Shown piece after piece: positions 59,023 through 64,000 of a DNA stretch of 64,000 bases. Made by a program: the position numbers and the translations under genes. The stretch's first letter is position 1, and each line of letters starts with the position of its first letter. The notes under the pieces are model-generated. The model did no database searches. It saw only the letters and a list, made by a program, of their open reading frames with translations, and was not told where the DNA came from. This stretch comes from Ampelocalamus luodianensis (lineage: Eukaryota > Streptophyta > Magnoliopsida > Poales > Poaceae): assembly GCA_036346255.1 (NCBI GenBank), contig CM070620.1, forward strand, positions 30,687,609 through 30,751,608. Reading direction: 5' to 3'.

Positions 59023-60620
59023 ATGCGCCTCCCGCTTCTCACACGCTCCCCTCCCCTCGCCGCCGCAGCCGTCTCCGCCGCGATGCCTCCTCGCCGCCGC
59101 CGCCGCGTCGGACCGCCACCGCCACCCTCCCCTCCCCTTCCCTCCTCCACCCCACCACCTACCCCACCCGTAGAAACCCCCAAACCCGAAACCCCGGAGC
59201 AGCACCCTCCTCCCGCCCGCCGCCGCCTCCCCCTCGCCGCCGCCGCCGAGGCGCAAGAAGAGTGGTATCCCCTCCCGCTCTCCACCACCGATCTCTCCCT
59301 CCCTCTCACCCTCCCCACTGGCCAGACTTTCCTCTGGCGCCGCACCTCTCTCTCCCCACTCCGCTTCACCGGCGCTGTGGGGCCCCACCTCCTCTCCCTT
59401 TGCCACCTCCCCGACGGCCGCCTCGCCTTCCTCCTCCACAACAACGATCCCACCATCACCTCCTCCTCCTCCGTGTCCGCCGCCCGCGCCGCGCTCTCCG
59501 ACTACCTCAACGCCGCCGTCCCGCTCGCCGACCTCTGGCGCCAGTTCGCCACCGCCGACGCGCGCTTCTCCGAGGTCGCGGCGCGGCTCGGCGGCGGCGG
59601 CGCCCGGGTGCTCAGGCAGGACCCCGTCGAGTGCGTCTTCCAGTTCCTCTGCTCCTCCAACAACAACATCGCGCGGATCGAGAAGATGGTATGGGCGCTG
59701 GCCAGCTACGGCGAGCGGCTCGGCGAGGTCGGCGGGTTCGTCTTCCACCGGTTCCCGACGATCGAGCGGCTCGCGCGCGTGTCGGAGCAGGAGCTTCGGG
59801 ATGCCGGATTTGGGTACAGGTCAGTTCTTGTTGTTTATTTCTTTCTGCTTGGTATATTATGCTCTGCTATTAGCATTGGTAGTTCTTTGTGTTAAATTCA
59901 GCACAACTAGTCTGGCTTTGTTTTATATCCTCATTGGCCGAGAATAGATGATCAAACTCATAGCTTGTGAGTTGGTGCACAAGAATTTTCTTCTAGCTGT
60001 TGTTAATCCAGTTGCATTGTAGCATCCATAGGTTGTTCTTGATATATTTAGTATGATTGTTCTTGTCAGCTTGAATGTTGGTTAAGAAATGAAACACTGT
60101 ATTTAGGAAGTACCCATCTTTCATTGTTGGCTGATTATTGAGCAAATCAGGCGATGAGCAACTGTATTTTCGTTTTATGATGGTGATGATAGCGTTGGTT
60201 ATGTCTCTACTCTCTGCTGTTTGTGTGAATATGTATAGAATCTCAATTTCGTATTTGTGGTGTAGTTCAGCTTTGGGGAAACCATCTTTTATCAGACATA
60301 AATGTGATTCTTGTATGGAATATTTGAATCACAGCATAGTCACGAGTTCATACTTTATAGTACACTGATTTGTGCAAACATGCATGCTATCTTCTATAAT
60401 AAATTGCAGGGCAAAGTACATTGTTGGCACTGCTAAAGAATTGAAGGCCAAGCCTGGTGGAGGCGAGAAATGGCTTGTCTCACTGCGTGACAGGGAACTT
60501 CCAGAGGTAATTGAGGCCCTTTGCACTCTGCCAGGTGTCGGCCCAAAAGTTGCAGCCTGTATTGCTCTCTTCTCCCTCGATCAGAATCATGCTATTCCTG
60601 TTGATACGCATGTCTGGATG
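59023..60620 (+). CDS. OGG1: 8-oxoguanine DNA glycosylase OGG1, 3' end not in view
   Basis: Removes 8-oxoguanine from DNA and nicks the abasic site (base-excision repair, nucleus and probably organelles). Exon 1 59023-59819 and exon 2 60410-60620 join in frame to 336 codons; exon 2 ends at a GT donor. Residues 1-85 are Pro/Arg-rich with a basic run (PPRRRRRV) preceded by a hydrophobic start that could be an organelle signal; a second in-frame ATG is at 59083. N-domain QTFLWRR (about 108-114), CSSNNNIARIEKM (about 211-223). The helix-hairpin-helix LPGVGPKVA has catalytic Lys312; Asp331 lies in IPVDTH. Plant OGG1 has roughly 60 more residues; the last exon is not found up to 64000, so intron 2 is long (copia insertion) or the gene is cut. 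Confidence 0.9.
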
Positions 60621-61029
60621 GTATGCTATATCTGATCAAACATCTGTTGTATTAGTGCTGTAAAAACAACTACGTCTGTTCTTCCATTCCACCATTATAC
60701 TGTTGGTCCGTTGTAACATAATTGATGGATTGATGGGCAGAGCTGGCTTGAGTTGTGATCAGATTTTTCCCCCTGTTTTGTTATACCACAAAGGCACAAA
60801 TTTAAGGCTTTGTGATGATGAATTTTGATCATTTTGACCATGATAACCTGTGTTGCCCTTCCTATGCTGAACATGTTTAAATTGCATGGGTGCATTAGTT
60901 CAAGTTATGACTTCACTTTTTTTATTTGACCATAAAACATATCTCTTCACAACAAGGGTTGTTCTTTTCTATATTTTTGGGAAAATACCTTCCATCCTTT
61001 GAAATGAGCAAATATACCAATCACCATTG

Positions 61030-61255
61030 ATAAACAAATGTTCACTCTAAACTCTAGTCTTTGCCTTGGTGAAGAAATCTACTAACTGAAGCTCTGAAGG
61101 CACATACTAAAGATCAATAACTTAGTCTTGCACCTGCGATCGCATGTACGAGGCATCCACTCCAATGTGCTTGGTGAACTCATGCTTCACAGGATCTCAA
61201 GTAAGGCTGATCGCACCAGTACTATCTGATAAGAGAAGAGTCGGTGCAGAAGCAG
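61030..61255 (-). pseudogene. copia RNase H C-terminus remnant
   Basis: LSDSTGAISLT, DPVKHEFTKHIGVDASYMRS (about 61135-61230) and, after a frame change, YVPSELQLVDFFTKAKTR (61045-61100): the end of a copia polyprotein. Confidence 0.85.
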
Positions 61256-61265
61256 AAAGGGTGCC

Positions 61266-62477
61266 TCAGCCTGCAATAGGAAGAGAGGTATCATCTGCAG
61301 TCTGAACAGTGAAAGGAAAATCTGTGGAACGCATGGAAGTAAGGTGGGTAGAATCTGGTGTCATGTGAAAAGAAGCACTAGAGTCCAAGATCCACGGAGA
61401 CAAGATACCTGATGAGGGAGAAGGCGGAGGCGAGGAAGACTGCTGAGAAGCAAGAGCCAGACGAGCCGACACCGAGGATTCTGAGGACGAGCTGACACCG
61501 AGGCGCTGAAGAAATGAGAGGAGCTGCTGTGTGGTGTCACCAGAGGAGCCCTGGCGAGAGGCGCTAGCTCCTAAGTGAGAGGAACCTCCAGAGCCCTTCG
61601 GGGGACGTCCACCCCGACGACCCTGGTCCCTCCTCCGCTTGTAGCAATCCTGATACCTGTGGTCATCACGCTAACAGTAGGTGCAGTGGAGACCCGTAGT
61701 AAAAGCAGAAACCACCGGAGGAGTCGTGAGGATCACGGCCGATCGAGAAACCGACGGCGAGCAGCGCCAAGGCATAAGACAGATCAGATCCGAGTCACGC
61801 CAAGGTGACGAGTCTCAGTGCGCACACCCGCGAGGGCCTCCACCAAGCTCAGGCGCAGGTGGCGAGTCAGGAGCTGAGCACGCACAGTCTCGAACTCAGG
61901 TCGGAGACGCGTCAGGAAGTCATAGAGACGGTGAGCCTCCTGGTGAGCGCGGAGCCGCACACAGCAGGGACAGGTCCGGCAGACATCCGGCCCCAGAGAG
62001 TCAAGCTAACGCCATTGTGGTATCGAGCTGCTGTAGAGAATGTGCCTAGTGCACGGCTGAGTGATACATAGCATCACTCGTTGGCTCGTAGTGAGCTCGG
62101 AGGCGCTCCCACATAAGCTGTGTCGTCGGCAGCTCCGCCACATCTATGGAGATGGTCACGGGCATGCTACCCACTAGGATGGCGGTAGCACAAGCCTCGC
62201 CTCGCCGCCGCCATAGGCGTGCGGCTGATCGTAAAGCTCCGAGCCTCCTCCGGCAAAGATTGGCGGCCTCCTGAGCCGCCTGATCCGCACCAACAGAGAG
62301 AGCGGGCAGAACTGGCGGTGTAGGGCGAGGCGGACAGGGGTGCTTGCCGGTGAGATGACCCCAGAGACGCTGGATGTTGAGGTGGATCCTCAGGTGAACG
62401 GTCCACTCCCGGAAGTTCGTCTCATCGAACCAAACTGGAGGGAGCAGGATGGCGAAGGAGCCTCCGGTAGAAGCCAT
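61266..62477 (-). pseudogene. copia gag and protease start, broken
   Basis: Starts MASTGGSFAILLPPVWFDE at 62477 (UBN2/gag type: TNFREWTVHLRIHLN, ELPTTQLMWERLRAHYEP). A CCHC knuckle remnant CTYC-stop-RDDHRYQDC lies near 61640-61685; the protease motif is WILDSSASFHMTPDS (about 61358-61402), with Ser in place of the Gly of DSG. Frame changes near 62046 and 61670. Confidence 0.85.
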
Positions 62478-63022
62478 CAGGGATGACTTGACTGGATCCA
62501 GAGTCGGAATCGATGTGCTCGTGAGGTTCAGTGGAGCCTCGTCCGTTTTTGAAGGACCGCAGAAGCCGAGCAGTGGCCGAGCCGAGCTCGCCGCCCGAGT
62601 AGATCGGAGAGCGATGTGGAGCCGAGTCGCTGGCTCAATGAAGAAATGAAAAACATAGCTCAGCTCTGTTTTTCTTCGAGGTCAGCCAGCGGTGTCAGGG
62701 TTGTCGGCGACGACGGCCGGCAGCGGCGATGGTGGTGACGAGGAGAGCTGGCTGGGGAGAGGTAGAAACTCGGGTGGTGCAGCTCGGATCAGCGGCTGCA
62801 GTAGCTCGGGCAAGAACGAAGAAGAAGCCGGATTCGGCGAGGGGCGGCTCGATCCGGCGGTGGGGAGCACGGATCCAGCAGCAGCTCCCGAGAGCCGATG
62901 GAGGAAATCTTGTGGTGGGTAGGAGACGCTCGGGCAACGACGATGAACAAAGAACAGAGGAAGTTTGAGAAGGAACGGAGAGGGTGGCAGTAGCGGCGGC
63001 AGCGAGCAAACCCTAACCCTAG

Positions 63023-63038
63023 CCTTGCTCTAATACCA
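63023..63038 (-). other. primer binding site of the copia derivative
   Basis: TGGTATTAGAGCAAGG on the minus strand, directly next to the LTR end; initiator tRNA-Met type. Confidence 0.8.
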
Positions 63039-63147
63039 TGTTGGAATGAGTCTTATCTCTATTCCAATGGGCCAAGAGACCAATATATAACATGTACAGG
63101 GTTTACAATTATGCAAAGAACACCCTACACTATCTACATATCTAACA
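63039..63147 (-). repeat. short 5' LTR (109 bp) of the copia derivative
   Basis: On the minus strand it starts TGTTAGATATGTAG and ends CATTCCAACA. Very short for a copia LTR. The five bases beyond it are CATAT; the partner target duplication was not found. Confidence 0.75.
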
Positions 63148-63182
63148 CATATGTTTTATAGGACCAAAAAATCTAGGGAAAA

Positions 63183-64000
63183 TTGGCTACAAGGCACTGC
63201 AATTTGTCACCTATTGCCATTGGACATCCAAAAAATATGGTTTTGCCAAAACACACTGTAAAAACATGTAATTTTGTCGTAGGATATCGATGCGACTATT
63301 TTATTATTTCCGGGTCAGAGGGGAGAGAGAAAGCACGCGAATTGTCTATTTTGCCCTTTCTCCTTCTGCCCTCCTCTTCTTCTTCCCCTTTCTCCTCTTT
63401 CTTCCTCTTCTATCAACACGCCGGCTTCTTCCTCCATGGCGCCGCCGTGATCCTCCCCGCTTGGCCCGCGCCCGGCTCCCCTTGCTCGGCCACCCGCGCT
63501 GCTCCTCCTTGGCTCGGGTCGCCTCCCCGGCGCCTTGCTCCTCCGGCACATGTCGTGGCCTCCCGCTCGCCTCCACTGGCCTGCTGGCCTCCGGCCGCCA
63601 GCCACCTCCTCCTGCGACTACGCTCCCGTACTGGGGCTTGCTCGCGCGCGCACGACCCGTCTAGTTCGCCCCCCGCCAGCCGCCATGGCTTAGCCCACTG
63701 CTCGGTCCTCCGGCGACGTGCCGGCGGCGCAGCTCTGTCGGCGTCCTCGGCGGCGCTTGCCGCAGCGATGGATTAGGCCGCGGTGCTGTGTCCTTGCGCC
63801 GCGCCGCTGCGTGTAGGCTGTGGTCGCAGACATGCCCTGCAGCTCTAGCGGTAGGGAGGATGGAGAGGAGGAGGTGGATAGTCGTCGGAGGCGCGCGCGC
63901 AGGCGTGGCGCCACCGCGCCGGCGGGATCATCCGGTCGGCAGGTCGTGGCCGAGGGCGCGCGGCCGCGGGCGAGGCGACTCGGCAAGTGTGGGGCCTGGT
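63183..64000. other. unassigned: AT-rich start then GC-rich low-complexity sequence
   Basis: The first 150 bases (GGCACTGCAATTTGTCACC, GTCGTAGGATATCGATGCG) look like the border of a repeat element. From 63350 it is GC-rich and open in several frames on both strands with Arg/Pro/Ala-rich products and no motif. No OGG1 exon recognised. Confidence 0.4.

Larger units (their letters stand above)
61030..63147 (-). mobile_element. copia retrotransposon deletion derivative with 109-bp LTR
   Basis: Minus strand: 5' LTR 63039-63147, primer site, gag, protease start, then directly the last part of RNase H. Integrase and RT are missing between about 61255 and 61270. A second LTR is not found at the other end. 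It lies in intron 2 of OGG1, antisense to it. Confidence 0.8.

Noticed and set aside
58966..59748. 260-codon antisense frame over OGG1
   Set aside because: Gly/Glu-rich reverse shadow of exon 1 without motifs.
59262..59873. 203-codon frame overlapping OGG1 exon 1
   Set aside because: Shadow frame of a GC-rich exon; the other frame has the glycosylase motifs.
60900..61040. 3' LTR of the copia derivative
   Set aside because: No sequence matching the 109-bp LTR (63039-63147) found there; the end seems truncated.
63183..64000. Last exon of OGG1
   Set aside because: No frame shows the C-terminal glycosylase sequence; the GC-rich stretch has no motif.

Overview
This is plant nuclear DNA from a grass (Poaceae). 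The host genes have short exons with GT-AG introns and GC-rich first exons, and almost everything else is grass-type transposable element (TE) sequence. Three host genes are recognisable: a tetratricopeptide-repeat protein of the TTC33 type (minus strand, CDS 23675-25469), thylakoid-type ascorbate peroxidase (plus strand, 34936-39694, 12 exons, 444 aa) and 8-oxoguanine DNA glycosylase OGG1 (plus strand, 59023-60620 and probably continuing past the window). From memory OGG1 and the thylakoid APX are near neighbours on rice chromosome 2, so Oryza or a relative with conserved order is likely. The peroxidase sequence does not look identical to the rice protein I recall, so I do not name the species.

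Layout. 1-8413: 5' half of a decayed Ty3/gypsy element on the minus strand (integrase to gag, primer site, 4.1-kb LTR). 8414-13309: remnant of a Tat-like gypsy element carrying a spliced antisense ORF, with arrays of short palindromes. 13310-16664: 5'-truncated Ty1/copia element. 17110-23629: complete Mutator-like element (MULE) with 9-bp target duplication, inserted 36 bp past the stop codon of the TTC33-like gene. 23675-25469: that gene. 25784-31662: Reina-like chromovirus with both LTRs and 5-bp target duplication, its 5' LTR split by a 482-bp hAT element; it probably lies in the 5'UTR intron of the TTC33-like gene. 32117-34680: AT-rich repeats and unrecognised sequence. 34745-39694: peroxidase gene with two MITEs back to back in intron 2. 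39822-42480: LINE tail, foldback element, SINE and a GC-rich element.

43026-48960 is a three-level nest: an L1 LINE interrupted by a copia solo LTR (TSD TATTC), itself interrupted by a gypsy solo LTR (TSD GTATT). 50745-52429 is another solo LTR with internal minisatellites. 52573-54670 is a PIF/Harbinger-like element with a nested hAT element. 54722-58153 is a second copy of the gypsy solo LTR in inverted orientation (TSD GACAA). OGG1 follows; its second intron contains a copia deletion derivative with a 109-bp LTR (61030-63147), and the window ends in GC-rich unassigned sequence.

The host genes are individually ordinary (antioxidant defence in the chloroplast, base-excision repair, a TPR scaffold); they form no operon-like unit. 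The most unusual signals are (1) arrays of about 28-bp units whose short palindromic arms vary in a compensatory way, in introns and the LTR of the Tat-like element, and (2) MULE ends built from repeated palindromes centred on TGASTCA, nearly identical at both ends although the transposase is broken. Target-site duplications and ends were read directly from the sequence; family names are from memory of conserved motifs.
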